A DNA stretch of 42,130 bases from an uncultured Clostridia bacterium (GTDB taxonomy: Bacteria > Bacillota > Clostridia > Christensenellales > UBA3700): NCBI GenBank assembly GCA_947176265.1, contig CAMWQA010000007.1, forward strand, positions 1 through 42,130, given 5' to 3'. The position numbers and the translations under genes were made by a program. Below are positions 28,058 through 39,536 of the stretch, piece after piece (within the stretch, counting starts at the first letter, position 1; every line of letters starts with the position of its first letter). The notes below the pieces were generated by a model. That model ran no database searches. It saw nothing but the letters and a program-made list of their open reading frames with translations, and was not told the origin of the DNA.

Positions 28058-28065
28058 AAACTGGC

Positions 28066-29277
28066 TTATTTGCTTTCTTTCTTTTTGCCCTTGTTTACGA
28101 ATACGTTGTTGTCAGCGGTTTCGTTTCTTACAGGGTTAACGCCTTGCCATTTTGCGATGAGCTTACCGTCCTCGTCAAATCTGTGAGGGTAGCAAGCCTT
28201 TGCAGTTGCGATAATACCGTCTTCGATTGTACCGCCGCCGTCGTAACCGAGTTCGTCGTAGTGCAAGTATTCTTGAACTTTATTTACGTCGTCTTCATAG
28301 AAAAGGTCTTTAGACTGAATGTCTTGCATCAAGTAGTTGTAGTTGAGACCGCTATCTTGGTTGTCTTTCTTCAACTTCTTTACGACAGTCATCTTTACGC
28401 CCATTGCGGCAACGCCTGCGCCTACGCCGAAGTATCTCTTCTTGCAGCCGATGGTTTCCATAATGAGGTTGATCATATTCTTGAACTTCCAGTCCTTGTT
28501 ACCGATAGGCAATCTGTCGCCGTGTTGACCGTAATAAGCAGCTGCGACTACGGATTCGGCAATACCGTTGACGTGAATCATATTTGTACCGCCCTTCGGG
28601 AAGAAGATAGCGGGCATACCTGCAAATCTGTCAAGGAATACTTCCTTCCAAAGAGGAGTACGTCCGGGCATACTTCCGAAGATATATGGGAGTTCGAGTA
28701 CGACTACGTCCATACCGCCGTCTGCAACTCCGCCGCCGGTTTTGATAAGAGCGTCGCCTTGCTCAACTCTAACCTTGATATATGGGTGTCTGTCAGCGAG
28801 GTGGCTTTCAGGCCATCTTCTGTCGAAGTAAGCGAAGTAGGAGTTGAGAAGAATAGCTTTCTTTACGCCGGCTTTTTTAGCAGCCTCGAATACAGGGATA
28901 ACCTTGTCTACAAGATAGGTGTGGAAGAAGTCATAACCAGTTACGCCCTTTGGAGTGTGCATTCTGTCGTCAGGACCTACTGCGTATACCAAAGTATCAA
29001 AACCGGTAAACATTTGTACGAGTTCGTCTTCGGTTACTGTAGGGGACTCGTCGCCGGGTCTGAGGTTGAATAGTCTGCCGTAGTGTACGTCAATCTCTTG
29101 AGGCCACCAATCTTGCGAAAGCGTAAGCTCGTTTGGAAGAGCAAGTACGCCTACTTTTGCGCCTTGTCTTATGAATTCTTTAGCGGAGTAGAAGCCCAAA
29201 AAGCCTGTGCCGCCGCAGATAAATACGTTTTTAAATTCGTGTTTTTGGGTCGATGGACCCTTTTGGTAATTTTCCAT
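28066..29277 (-). CDS. NAD(P)-dependent epimerase/dehydratase (extended/atypical SDR)
   Basis: VFICGGTGFLGFYSAKEF Rossmann motif. Confidence 0.8.
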   Translation of the reverse strand: MENYQKGPSTQKHEFKNVFICGGTGFLGFYSAKEFIRQGAKVGVLALPNELTLSQDWWPQEIDVHYGRLFNLRPGDESPTVTEDELVQMFTGFDTLVYAVGPDDRMHTPKGVTGYDFFHTYLVDKVIPVFEAAKKAGVKKAILLNSYFAYFDRRWPESHLADRHPYIKVRVEQGDALIKTGGGVADGGMDVVVLELPYIFGSMPGRTPLWKEVFLDRFAGMPAIFFPKGGTNMIHVNGIAESVVAAAYYGQHGDRLPIGNKDWKFKNMINLIMETIGCKKRYFGVGAGVAAMGVKMTVVKKLKKDNQDSGLNYNYLMQDIQSKDLFYEDDVNKVQEYLHYDELGYDGGGTIEDGIIATAKACYPHRFDEDGKLIAKWQGVNPVRNETADNNVFVNKGKKKESK

Positions 29278-29305
29278 ATATATTTACACCTCTAATATTG
29301 TTTTC

Positions 29306-30928
29306 TTATTTTTTCTTCGCGAGTTCTTTTTCTTTCTCTATGATATCCATGTAGCAATCAGCTGGATAGAAGTTGTTTTCGCTTTCGTCGTGAGTGTCAT
29401 ACCATACTTGCGCAAAGAATGGAATGTGCTTTGACAATTCGTCAAAGTTCCACGGAGCGGGAGTACAGCACTCTGGGCACCAGTGACCTGCTTTAAGAAT
29501 GGTATACGGAGAAGAGTTGAATTCGTGACCGTTGTGGCACTTCCAAGTGATCTTCTTGTAAAGGTTGCCCTTTTCCATAGTCTCGCTTACGACTTCGCCT
29601 CCTCTGAATTCAGCGGCTTGCTTCATATCTTCGATATCGAGCTCGCTGTCCGGCTTGCTCTCGTCATAGCCGTGGCTAAGAAGATACTTTTTAGCGTTCT
29701 TGATATCTCTTCTTTCTTGATAATCTACGAGATTGCCTTGTTCGTCTTTGATTTGGTTCTTGCAGAAGAGTTGATATTTGGACCAATCTGTACCGATTTC
29801 CTCAAATTTTTCTCTAGAACCGTAGAATGCTTGAATACGTCCGTCAATGTGGTTGTTGTACCAGAACATTGGCGAGTTGGAGTTTTTGAAAAGTTTTTGA
29901 ACCGTTACTTTGCTCAAGAAGCTCTTTGGCAAGATTGCGCCAAACTTGAAGTACCAGTTGAGTTTTGCCATATTCTTCCAGAAGTCTTGCCAGGTCTCCG
30001 TACGGAAGTGGAGATAATCCTCAAGCACGTCGGAATCGTAATACCAGAAGCAGTGGAAGTTTCTAGCTGCAGCCCAGTTAGGCTTAAAGAATTGCTCGGG
30101 TCTTGCGCCCATGAGAGCAAAACCTGCGTCCATAGTTTCATATCCGGTTACACGGCAAGTTTCGCCGTTACCGATATTGTATATCTTTTGCCAGAATTCA
30201 GCGGGGAGTGTGCCGTCGAGGTCGTACTCAACCAAGTGTTGAAGAGCAAGACCGCTGTCTCTTGCGGTAGCCCATTCGATAGGTACGTTCCAGCAAGTGT
30301 GATACATAAGTCCGTCGCTCATATTGTTTTTGAAGAGGTTGTCGTGCAATACGCCCGATTGTCTCAATACAACCCAGTTGGGGAGTTCTGCTTCAAGCAA
30401 GTATCTCTCTGCTCTGAGCTTCGTGATTGCATAGAAGTCGTATACGCTTGGTACGAGCGGATCGCCTACGCGTCCCCAAGGATGCTGCCAAGTACGGTTG
30501 CCGTATTCAGCTACCGTGCCGATATGTACGTATTTGATTTCGTTTGCTCTCGGGCTTTCCTTAATCGCGTCGATAAGGTTCTTTGCGCCGTAGAAGTTGG
30601 TCTTTTCAGCGCCTACCGGATTGTGGTCGGAAATAGGTGGAATTACGGCAGCGCAGTGGAGCACGTAATCGCTCATTGCAACGACTTTTTCGCAGTCGGC
30701 TTTATTTGAAAGGTCGCCAAACAAAACAGTGAGTTCGCCGGCAGTTTTGATTTTCGCCTTAACCTTAGCATATTTTTTCAAAAGAGCCTCTCTCAACTTC
30801 TCGTTGGATCTCTTTTTTCTCAAAAGAATTACGCAATTGAATTTTCCCGTATCCATTACGCACTTCAATACTTGGCTTCCCATAGAGCCGGATGCGCCGG
30901 TTACGAGAACTGTTTTTTTCTCTGACAT
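29306..30928 (-). CDS. NAD-dependent epimerase/dehydratase fused to C-terminal zinc ribbon
   Basis: VLVTGASGSMGSQVL, YxxxK (YAITKLRAE), C-terminal WKCHNGHEF...GHWCPECC. Confidence 0.85.
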   Translation of the reverse strand: MSEKKTVLVTGASGSMGSQVLKCVMDTGKFNCVILLRKKRSNEKLREALLKKYAKVKAKIKTAGELTVLFGDLSNKADCEKVVAMSDYVLHCAAVIPPISDHNPVGAEKTNFYGAKNLIDAIKESPRANEIKYVHIGTVAEYGNRTWQHPWGRVGDPLVPSVYDFYAITKLRAERYLLEAELPNWVVLRQSGVLHDNLFKNNMSDGLMYHTCWNVPIEWATARDSGLALQHLVEYDLDGTLPAEFWQKIYNIGNGETCRVTGYETMDAGFALMGARPEQFFKPNWAAARNFHCFWYYDSDVLEDYLHFRTETWQDFWKNMAKLNWYFKFGAILPKSFLSKVTVQKLFKNSNSPMFWYNNHIDGRIQAFYGSREKFEEIGTDWSKYQLFCKNQIKDEQGNLVDYQERRDIKNAKKYLLSHGYDESKPDSELDIEDMKQAAEFRGGEVVSETMEKGNLYKKITWKCHNGHEFNSSPYTILKAGHWCPECCTPAPWNFDELSKHIPFFAQVWYDTHDESENNFYPADCYMDIIEKEKELAKKK

Positions 30929-31211
30929 TATAAATTATCCTCCAAAATCAATGTTAAATTTAGTATGCGGTTTACACCATAATCAAGTATAGCACACAAA
31001 TTTGCGCATTGTAAATATATTTTTCAAAGATTTTACTATATATTGTAAAAATAATATTATAATATAATATAATTATCGTAATATACCATATCTTGTGGCT
31101 GATTTTTTGTCCGCAACTATTAGGGCGATATCGACAAATATAAGAAAAACAATATCTAAAATTATTTGTAGAATTATAGTAAATATTTTTAAAAAAAGTT
31201 TAAAAAAGTAG

Positions 31212-31240
31212 TTGACACCTTTAATTCGTTGTGATAAGAT
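31212..31240 (+). promoter_or_regulatory. 16S rRNA promoter
   Basis: TTGACA-17 nt-TAAGAT. Confidence 0.8.
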
Positions 31241-31447
31241 AAGTAGGCTGTCACAGAAATGTGGCAGTAAAAGCACCTTAAAAACTAAACAGAGAGAAGG
31301 AATAGCGATAGTAGCTAATAAGAGAAAGTGGAAACACTTGAAAACAAATAAATTAGTAAAAAGCTATTTCAGACAAGAAAAGTATAAGTGTACAGATTAA
31401 ACACGATATGCGAAAAGTCAATTGTTTGAAAGAGTTAGAGATTGAAC

Positions 31448-32952
<1,505 letters not shown>

Positions 32953-33056
32953 AAGGAGTAGCGAAGAGCTACAACTTAAGTCGAGACAGTTATGCGAAAG
33001 TGTGATTGTCGCTACTATTTATTTCTTCTTCTGTTAGTTGGTGTAAATATGTAATT

Positions 33057-33085
33057 AAAGAGCAACGAATAGTGGCTCTTTTTTT
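33057..33085 (+). terminator. Terminator of 16S transcription unit
   Basis: AAAGAGC-aacgaatagtg-GCTCTTTTTTT. Confidence 0.8.
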
Positions 33086-33087
33086 AT

Positions 33088-33117
33088 TGTCATTTTAGAG
33101 CGAAGCGGAGAAATCTC
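33088..33117. repeat. Dispersed motif TGTCATTTTAGAGCGAAGCGGAGAAATCTC
   Basis: Variant of the motif at 374. Confidence 0.7.
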
Positions 33118-33229
33118 TACCGAATATAATTATCTAAAATGTTGACATTTTTTAATTAGTATATTAAAATATCGGTGGTATTTAAAAATACTTGATTAAT
33201 AAACAAAATTATTTTAGGGTGATTGAGAT

Positions 33230-34183
33230 ATGACAAAGAAATGGCTTTATGGAAGAAACGTAGTACTTACGGGTTGTTCGACGGGTATGGGCAAAGAAGT
33301 GCTTATGATATTGGTTAAGAAGTACGGCTGCAACGTAATGGGCGTGGCAAGAAACAAGGCTAAACTCGACGAGTTGAAAGCAGAACTTGGCGACAAGTTC
33401 TCATACCGCAGATTTAATATATCTGACTTGCAGGCTTGGAAAAATTTCGCGCTCGAGCTTGAGAATATGGGCTTTATGACTGATATACTTATCAACAACG
33501 CAGGTATGATTCAACCTTTCGGTCAATACAACGATTTGACTGACGATCAAATCAAAAAAGTTGTGGACACCAATCTTATGAGCGTGGTATACGGCTGTAA
33601 AGCAATGCTTCCTACGATTAAAAAATCAAAATATGGATATATTTGTAACGTAGCCAGCGCGTCTGCAATATTGCCGGTTGGCGGAGAGAGCATTTATTCC
33701 GCAACAAAGGGCGGAGTTTGGGCGCTTACCGAGTGCTTGGCTCAAGAGTTGAGAGGCTTCGGAATAGGCGTGTCTTGCGTAATGCCAGGTCCGGTTAAGA
33801 CGGATATATACAAGGCAAGAGAGGGAGAGAGCGGACCAAAGGCAGATTCTTTGGTAGCAAGCATAGGTATTACTGCGCATACTGCAGGCAAGAAGATAGT
33901 TAAGGCTATCCGCAAGGGCAAAGTAAGAGTCGTTACCGATGCCGTAGCAGGACTTATGGATTTTGGTATGAGACTTTGTCCGTCATTGACTTGCAAGGCT
34001 ACGGGCGGCGCAATCAAGAAGATTTGTCCGAAGGTACAATCTTTTAAACCTATCTATGCCGAGCAAATTGAGAATAAGAAAGCGATCAAGCAAATGAAGA
34101 AAGACCGCAAAAAGACCGTATATAAAAAGCTCGATCAAGTGCCGGCGGGCGCTTTCAAGGACGACGATTTGACTGATATATAA
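33230..34183 (+). CDS. Classical SDR-family oxidoreductase
   Basis: TGCSTGMG, NNAG, YSATK motifs. Confidence 0.92.
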   Translation: MTKKWLYGRNVVLTGCSTGMGKEVLMILVKKYGCNVMGVARNKAKLDELKAELGDKFSYRRFNISDLQAWKNFALELENMGFMTDILINNAGMIQPFGQYNDLTDDQIKKVVDTNLMSVVYGCKAMLPTIKKSKYGYICNVASASAILPVGGESIYSATKGGVWALTECLAQELRGFGIGVSCVMPGPVKTDIYKAREGESGPKADSLVASIGITAHTAGKKIVKAIRKGKVRVVTDAVAGLMDFGMRLCPSLTCKATGGAIKKICPKVQSFKPIYAEQIENKKAIKQMKKDRKKTVYKKLDQVPAGAFKDDDLTDI

Positions 34184-34210
34184 ATATCTAAACAAATTAG
34201 TCAAAAATAT

Positions 34211-34239
34211 TTGACACACCCCAAGCTGTGTGCTAAAAT
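34211..34239 (+). promoter_or_regulatory. Promoter of rpmG-secE-nusG operon
   Basis: TTGACA-17 nt-TAAAAT. Confidence 0.8.
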
Positions 34240-34286
34240 GTATAAGCACCTACTATGGGGTGTAATTTTTTTGGAGGTGTTGTTTT

Positions 34287-34436
34287 ATGACAACGAGAAT
34301 TACCTTGGCTTGTACAGAATGTAAACAACGCAATTACGACACATATAAAAATAAGAAAAATACTCCGGATAGATTGGAGATAAAGAAGTATTGCAAGTTC
34401 TGTAAGAAGACAACTCTGCATAAAGAGACCAAATAA
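34287..34436 (+). CDS. rpmG: 50S ribosomal protein L33
   Basis: [58 protein letters not shown]; below ORF-track cutoff. Confidence 0.95.
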   Translation: MTTRITLACTECKQRNYDTYKNKKNTPDRLEIKKYCKFCKKTTLHKETK

Positions 34437-34451
34437 TAAGGGGAGACTTTT

Positions 34452-34805
34452 ATGGCAAAGAAAAATAAGAATCAAATGGTTGCATCTGAAAGTTTGGTGT
34501 CCAACGCTCCGCTCAAAGACGCAGATTTGAGTTCAAAAAACGTCTCTTCCAAAAACGTTAAGGACGGCAAGGGACAAAAAAATAAAAAGGATAAAAAGCA
34601 AAACGCGGGCGTAAAAATGAGAAAAGCCTTTAAGGAAATGTTTTCCGAGCTCAAAAAGGTCAATTGGCCTACGGCAAAGAAGACGGCTGCATCATTCGGT
34701 ATCGTTCTCGTAGTAGTGCTTTTCTTCCTCGTTATTATATCCGCATTCGATTACGGAATAATGCAACTCATCAAGCTTTTGATGGACGCTTCGGTGGGTA
34801 GCTGA
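34452..34805 (+). CDS. secE: Preprotein translocase subunit SecE
   Basis: FSELKKVNWPTAKKTAASFGIVLVVVLFF. Confidence 0.93.
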   Translation: MAKKNKNQMVASESLVSNAPLKDADLSSKNVSSKNVKDGKGQKNKKDKKQNAGVKMRKAFKEMFSELKKVNWPTAKKTAASFGIVLVVVLFFLVIISAFDYGIMQLIKLLMDASVGS

Positions 34806-34817
34806 TAGGAGGACGAT

Positions 34818-35363
34818 ATGGAAGATATGGAAAACATAAACGGCATTGAACCAAAGTGGTATATTCTCCAAACGCAATTTGGATATGAGTCAATTGCCGA
34901 ATCGTCACTCAGACAGCTTGTCGAACTTAATAATTTGCAAGAATATATTCTTGATATAGTCGTGCCCGAAGAGGAAGAGACCGTTGAGCGCAATGGGAAA
35001 CTCAAACTCGTTAAGCATAAAAAATATCCTAACTACGTGTTTATCAAGATGGTATACACAAAGCAGATTTGGTATATGGTACGCAATACCAGAGGTATCA
35101 AAGATTTCTGTAGCGGATACGACGGCAAACCGTTGCCTATGAGCGACGAAGAGGTCAAGAGAGCTCAACTCGAGAAAGTTACTATCGAAGATCTCGACAT
35201 ACACGTTGGCGACGCAATCAAGATTATGAGCGGACCGCTCAAAGACTTTATAGGCGAAATCAAGGACATCAAAGCAGATATAGAGAAAGTCAAAGTATCG
35301 GTAATGATGTTTGGCAGAGAGACTACGGTCGAACTTGATTTTGCTCAAATAGAAAAACTTTAA
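34818..35363 (+). CDS. nusG: Transcription termination/antitermination protein NusG
   Basis: KWYILQTQFGYE, VFIKMVYTKQIWYMVRNTRG, VGDAIKIMSGPLKDFIGEI. Confidence 0.95.
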   Translation: MEDMENINGIEPKWYILQTQFGYESIAESSLRQLVELNNLQEYILDIVVPEEEETVERNGKLKLVKHKKYPNYVFIKMVYTKQIWYMVRNTRGIKDFCSGYDGKPLPMSDEEVKRAQLEKVTIEDLDIHVGDAIKIMSGPLKDFIGEIKDIKADIEKVKVSVMMFGRETTVELDFAQIEKL

Positions 35364-35455
35364 TTCATCAACAACAGTCACTCGTGACTTGGGAGAGGCG
35401 TAAAATCTTTTAATGCGACCTCGTTAATACCACGATTGCTAGGAGGTACAATACT

Positions 35456-35881
35456 ATGGCAAAGAAAGTAAAGGCAGTTGTAAAACTTCAACTTCCTGCC
35501 GGCAAGGCAACTCCGGGACCACCTGTAGGTTCCACGCTCGGTCCTCACGGAATCAATATTCCGGGATTTACCAAAGAGTTTAATGAAAAGACGAGAGGTC
35601 AAGAAGGTCTTATCCTTCCTGTCGTAATGACGATTTACGAAGACCGTTCGTTTACGTTCGTACTCAAGACCCCACCCGCTGCGGTTCTTATCAAAAAGGC
35701 GTGCGGTTTGCAAAGCGGAAGCGCTAAGCCAAACAAAGACAAAGTTGCAAAACTTACGCAAGCTCAACTCGAAGAAATCGCAAAGACCAAGATGCCCGAC
35801 ATTACCGCAGGCAGTTTGGAAGCAGCAAAGAAGACCATCGCAGGTACCGCTCGTTCAATGGGCGTGCTCGTAGAGGAATAA
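35456..35881 (+). CDS. rplK: 50S ribosomal protein L11
   Basis: [26 protein letters not shown]. Confidence 0.97.
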   Translation: MAKKVKAVVKLQLPAGKATPGPPVGSTLGPHGINIPGFTKEFNEKTRGQEGLILPVVMTIYEDRSFTFVLKTPPAAVLIKKACGLQSGSAKPNKDKVAKLTQAQLEEIAKTKMPDITAGSLEAAKKTIAGTARSMGVLVEE

Positions 35882-35894
35882 CGGAGGGCTTGAT

Positions 35895-36581
35895 ATGAAA
35901 CAGAGTAAGAGATTTATTGAAGCGCAAAAACTTGTAGATTCAAGCAAGGCGTACGAGCCTCAAGAGGCTATGCAGTTGGTAGTTAATACCGCTACGGCAA
36001 AGTTTGACGAATCAATCGAACTCCACGTAAGATTGGGCGTTGACTCCAGACACGCTGACCAACAGGTCAGAGGCGTTGTAGTTCTTCCTCACGGTACCGG
36101 TAAAACTCAAAGAGTTTTGGTTATCGCAAAGGGCGCTAAGGCAGACGAAGCTTTGGCAGCAGGCGCAGACTACGTAGGCGGCGAAGAGTATATCAACAAG
36201 ATTAAGAATGAGAACTGGTTTGATTTCGACGTGTGCGTTACCACTCCCGAAATGATGGGCTTGGTAGGTAGAATCGGTAAGATTTTGGGACCTAAGGGCT
36301 TGATGCCTAACCCCAAGTCGGGTACCGTTACTATGGACGTAACCAAGGCTGTTAAGGAAATCAAAGCAGGTAAAGTTGAGTACAGACTTGACAAAACCAA
36401 TATTATTCACGTTGCTATCGGCAAGAAGTCTTTCGGCGCAGAAAAGCTCGTTGACAACTACAACACGATTTTCGACGCTATCGTTAAGGCAAAGCCGGCA
36501 GCTGCAAAGGGACAATATATCAAGAGCGCAACAGTATCCAGTACCATGGGACCTGGACTTAAGCTTGCAATCAAGATGTAA
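35895..36581 (+). CDS. rplA: 50S ribosomal protein L1
   Basis: [36 protein letters not shown]. Confidence 0.97.
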   Translation: MKQSKRFIEAQKLVDSSKAYEPQEAMQLVVNTATAKFDESIELHVRLGVDSRHADQQVRGVVVLPHGTGKTQRVLVIAKGAKADEALAAGADYVGGEEYINKIKNENWFDFDVCVTTPEMMGLVGRIGKILGPKGLMPNPKSGTVTMDVTKAVKEIKAGKVEYRLDKTNIIHVAIGKKSFGAEKLVDNYNTIFDAIVKAKPAAAKGQYIKSATVSSTMGPGLKLAIKM

Positions 36582-36624
36582 TTAAGCCCCGACGGAAAAT
36601 TATTGCAAATATACTCAAAATCGT

Positions 36625-36653
36625 TTGACAAATATTTGCAAACATTCTATTAT
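36625..36653 (+). promoter_or_regulatory. Promoter upstream of rplJL
   Basis: TTGACA-17 nt-TATTAT. Confidence 0.75.
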
Positions 36654-36659
36654 ATAAAA

Positions 36660-36780
36660 GCAAAATATCTTGCCAAAGACAGCAAGTGCGATTTATCGCT
36701 TAATTTCTTGCCGAGGTAGGGACAACTTTTAAGAGTTTTCACCCTCTATGTCTTTGGCGTAGAGGGTAATTTTATAGGAG
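36660..36780 (+). ncRNA. L10 (rplJ) leader
   Basis: TTGCCGAGGTAGGGAC... directly upstream of rplJ, typical position and motif. Confidence 0.7.
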
Positions 36781-36787
36781 GTAAAAA

Positions 36788-37297
36788 ATGTCAGAACATA
36801 AATCGGCGGCAAGAATTGAGAAAGAACAACACGTTGAAGAAATCAAGACTTTGATTAAGAATTGCAACGGTATGGTCGTAGTTGAGTATCAAGGCATCTC
36901 CGTTGCGGACGACACGACTCTCCGCGCAAAGTTCAGAGCAGAAAACGTACAGTACAAAGTTCTTAAGAACAGACTCGTACTTCGCGCTATGCAAGAACTC
37001 GGCATCGACGGATTTGATCATCATCTCAACGGCGCGTCTGCATTTGCATTTGCCAACGGCGACGCTCTCGCAGCCGCAAAGATTGTAGTAGAACAAGGCA
37101 AGACAATCAAGGCTTTGAAGGCAAAGTGCGGTCTTATGGACGGCGCATATATCGACGAAACCGTGGTTACTAAACTTGCATCTATTCCGTCAAAGGAAGT
37201 TCTTCTCGCTCAACTTCTCGGTATGCTCCAAAGTCCTATCAGCGGATTTGCAAGAGCTATCCAACAGATTGCAGAGAAGCAAGAGGCTCAAGCGTAA
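36788..37297 (+). CDS. rplJ: 50S ribosomal protein L10
   Basis: GMVVVEYQGISVADDTTLRAKFRAENVQYKVLKNRL. Confidence 0.96.
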   Translation: MSEHKSAARIEKEQHVEEIKTLIKNCNGMVVVEYQGISVADDTTLRAKFRAENVQYKVLKNRLVLRAMQELGIDGFDHHLNGASAFAFANGDALAAAKIVVEQGKTIKALKAKCGLMDGAYIDETVVTKLASIPSKEVLLAQLLGMLQSPISGFARAIQQIAEKQEAQA

Positions 37298-37373
37298 TTA
37301 TTTGGGCAAGTTAAAACAAAAAATAGCCGTATGACGGCGCAACAAAATTAAAATTAATTGGAGGAATATAAAA

Positions 37374-37748
37374 ATGGCAGATATTGCTAAAATGATTGAA
37401 GAAATTAAAGGTATGACAGTTTTAGAGCTTAACGATTTGGTTAAGGCTATCGAGACAGAATTTGGAGTAAGCGCAGCAGCTATGGCAGTTGCAGCTCCCG
37501 CAGCAGGCGGCGCAGCAGCTCCTGCAGCAGAAGAGAAGACAGAGTTCGACGTTATCTTGAAGGGCGCTGGTCCTAACAAGATGGCTGTTATCAAGCTCGT
37601 TAAGGATTTGACAGGCGCTGGTCTTAAGGATGCTAAAGACTTGGTTGACAACGCTCCTAAGGCTCTCAAAGAGGGTATCTCCAAAGAGGCAGCTGACGAA
37701 ATCGCTAACAAGCTCAAGGAAGCAGGCGCAGAAGTCGAAATTAAGTAA
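37374..37748 (+). CDS. rplL: 50S ribosomal protein L7/L12
   Basis: [43 protein letters not shown]. Confidence 0.97.
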   Translation: MADIAKMIEEIKGMTVLELNDLVKAIETEFGVSAAAMAVAAPAAGGAAAPAAEEKTEFDVILKGAGPNKMAVIKLVKDLTGAGLKDAKDLVDNAPKALKEGISKEAADEIANKLKEAGAEVEIK

Positions 37749-37752
37749 TCAA

Positions 37753-37914
37753 GTTTGGCTCAAAAGTAGGCTCCGCAAATTTAAAATGCGTCTTTTCCGC
37801 CAATATGGCATTTGGCTCAAACCGATGTACGGCAAGTACGACGGTCTTCGCCTAACGCTATCTTGACAAAAAAACCGCAATTTTATTATTTGCGTTTCTC
37901 CTTTCTCGCCAAAC
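37753..37914. repeat. Hairpin element copy E (162 bp, apex TGTAC-GGCAA-GTACG)
   Basis: GTTTGGCtcaAAAG...GCCAAAC termini; starts 5 nt after rplL stop; closely similar to copy A. Confidence 0.85.
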
Positions 37915-38084
37915 AAAGAAAGAGAAGCCGAATACTAATCAGAAGTAGAGACAGTATTAAGAGTATGGCTATATTGCCGTACTCTTTTTTGCTATCAATT
38001 TTTATTGCAAATATTTTAAAGTATGGTATAATAAATACAATTCATTTGCCATTAATGGAGATTTTCATTATTGGAGGTATACAA

Positions 38085-38309
38085 ATGGATTGCAAATTAA
38101 AAGTGGACAAAAGAGCAACTGGATTAAAGATTTACCGGTTGTTGGAGAGCTCGGAATTGTCGAGAGAAGAGATTGCAGAGTTTCTTGAATTGACTTCTCC
38201 AAGAGTAATTTATGATTGGGTAAACGGGACGAAGTTGCCTAGTACGGAAAACTTGCTTAATCTTGCAAAACTCTTAAATGTCCAAATTGAAGACATCCTT
38301 GCAATATAG
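38085..38309 (+). CDS. Small XRE-like HTH regulator (74 aa)
   Basis: IAEFLELTSPRVIYDWVNGTKLPSTENLLNLAKLL; GGAGG SD; terminator GACATCCT..AGGATGTCTTTTTT follows. Confidence 0.82.
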   Translation: MDCKLKVDKRATGLKIYRLLESSELSREEIAEFLELTSPRVIYDWVNGTKLPSTENLLNLAKLLNVQIEDILAI

Positions 38310-38363
38310 GATGTCTTTTTTGAACTGCAAGTTCATTGTATTATTTAAATTAATGTGATAGCA

Positions 38364-38541
38364 TTGACATATACTGATATTAATGATATTATATCAGTGC
38401 ATAAGTGCAAGCGGTATCTCCGCTTTATGCCTATAAACTCGGCAACTAGATTGTCGGTAAAAGTTAGCGTGGTGTGAATGCTTATGTAGTAGCTTAATAA
38501 TCAATTAAGCGGAGCACTTCCATTACGGAAGTGCTTTTTTT
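38364..38541 (+). ncRNA. Promoter + structured leader RNA + terminator upstream of CDS 38553
   Basis: TTGACA-17-TATTAT; GCATA/TATGC + AAGCGG/CCGCTT stem, CGGCAA/TTGTCG stem, GCTTAAT/ATTAAGC stem, GCACTTCCattacGGAAGTGCTTTTTTT. Confidence 0.65.
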
Positions 38542-38552
38542 CAGGAGGAAAA

Positions 38553-39536
38553 ATGAAGAAAGATAGCAAGACGAGAAATAAAGATATAGAGTTATATGAA
38601 TATTTGGATTATGAATATAGCGTTGATGATTATAGATATTGGGGTCTTTTTTTTAATAAGAAGGGGAGATTGATGGTTGACCCCAAAAGATTTCAAAAGA
38701 TGATAGGCCGAAATTTTTCTCAAGACATATTGAAAGTAATAAACAATCGCAATACGCATTATTTTTATCCAAAAACTTTAAATTACGTTAAATGTAATAT
38801 AGGTTATTTTTATGATACTATATACGAGATAAATGATGAATGGAAAAAAATTTATCTTCCTCTAATAGAAAGAGAGGTCGAAAGAATCAAAAAAGAAGAA
38901 CCTCTCACAATTGCCGACGACTATAACTTTATGTGCGGTATATCAAGTAGTATTGCCGCCCAAGCGCGAGCAAATTTTATAAATGCAATGCGCAATGCGG
39001 ATTATAATAGAAACAGAGAGTACTTGTTGAAAAGTCTATATGCTCAATTTTTTCATCAGATGATGTCGAAAACTGAAGCTGTATCCGTACGAGTTTTAAC
39101 TAAAAATAAAGCTATGAAGGACAGATTTGATAGAACCGTTTTGTATGCAACAGCGTATAATTGCAATAAGAGTATAGAACAATTAGAAAATTACGCAGAT
39201 TATGATAAGGCATACTGTATATGGAACTTTATAAAGCATAACAGCCAATCAACATATTTAACGTTAAAGAGTCGATATCAAGAAGTTTTGATTGATACAC
39301 AGTATTCACAAGGGGAAATGGCATTTCTTTATATAAAGTTTGACAATGATTTAATACAGAATTTGATAGATGGACTCCGCAAGTTTTTTGAAGAGTATTG
39401 CGAATTGGTTCATAGTGACGAGAATTATAGAGAATCGCAGTGGAATTATGACGATTATTTTATAAGTATAGCGGATTATGAGATTAATAAGATAAATAAT
39501 CCGTTGGGATTGGATGTGTTTGACGATATTGACTGA
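38553..39536 (+). CDS. Hypothetical protein (327 aa), unknown function
   Basis: Strong AGGAGG SD; no recognised domain. Confidence 0.75.
   Translation: MKKDSKTRNKDIELYEYLDYEYSVDDYRYWGLFFNKKGRLMVDPKRFQKMIGRNFSQDILKVINNRNTHYFYPKTLNYVKCNIGYFYDTIYEINDEWKKIYLPLIEREVERIKKEEPLTIADDYNFMCGISSSIAAQARANFINAMRNADYNRNREYLLKSLYAQFFHQMMSKTEAVSVRVLTKNKAMKDRFDRTVLYATAYNCNKSIEQLENYADYDKAYCIWNFIKHNSQSTYLTLKSRYQEVLIDTQYSQGEMAFLYIKFDNDLIQNLIDGLRKFFEEYCELVHSDENYRESQWNYDDYFISIADYEINKINNPLGLDVFDDID

Noticed and set aside
28144-29073. 309-aa plus-strand ORF antisense to the SDR at 28066
   Set aside because: Same antisense pattern, no independent evidence.
29483-30709. 408-aa plus-strand ORF antisense to the SDR-zinc ribbon gene
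   Set aside because: No SD or promoter; the minus-strand protein has clear motifs; likely a codon-bias artefact.
37812-38084. N-terminal extension of the HTH ORF starting at TTG 37812
   Set aside because: Lies within hairpin element E; the SD-supported ATG is at 38085.
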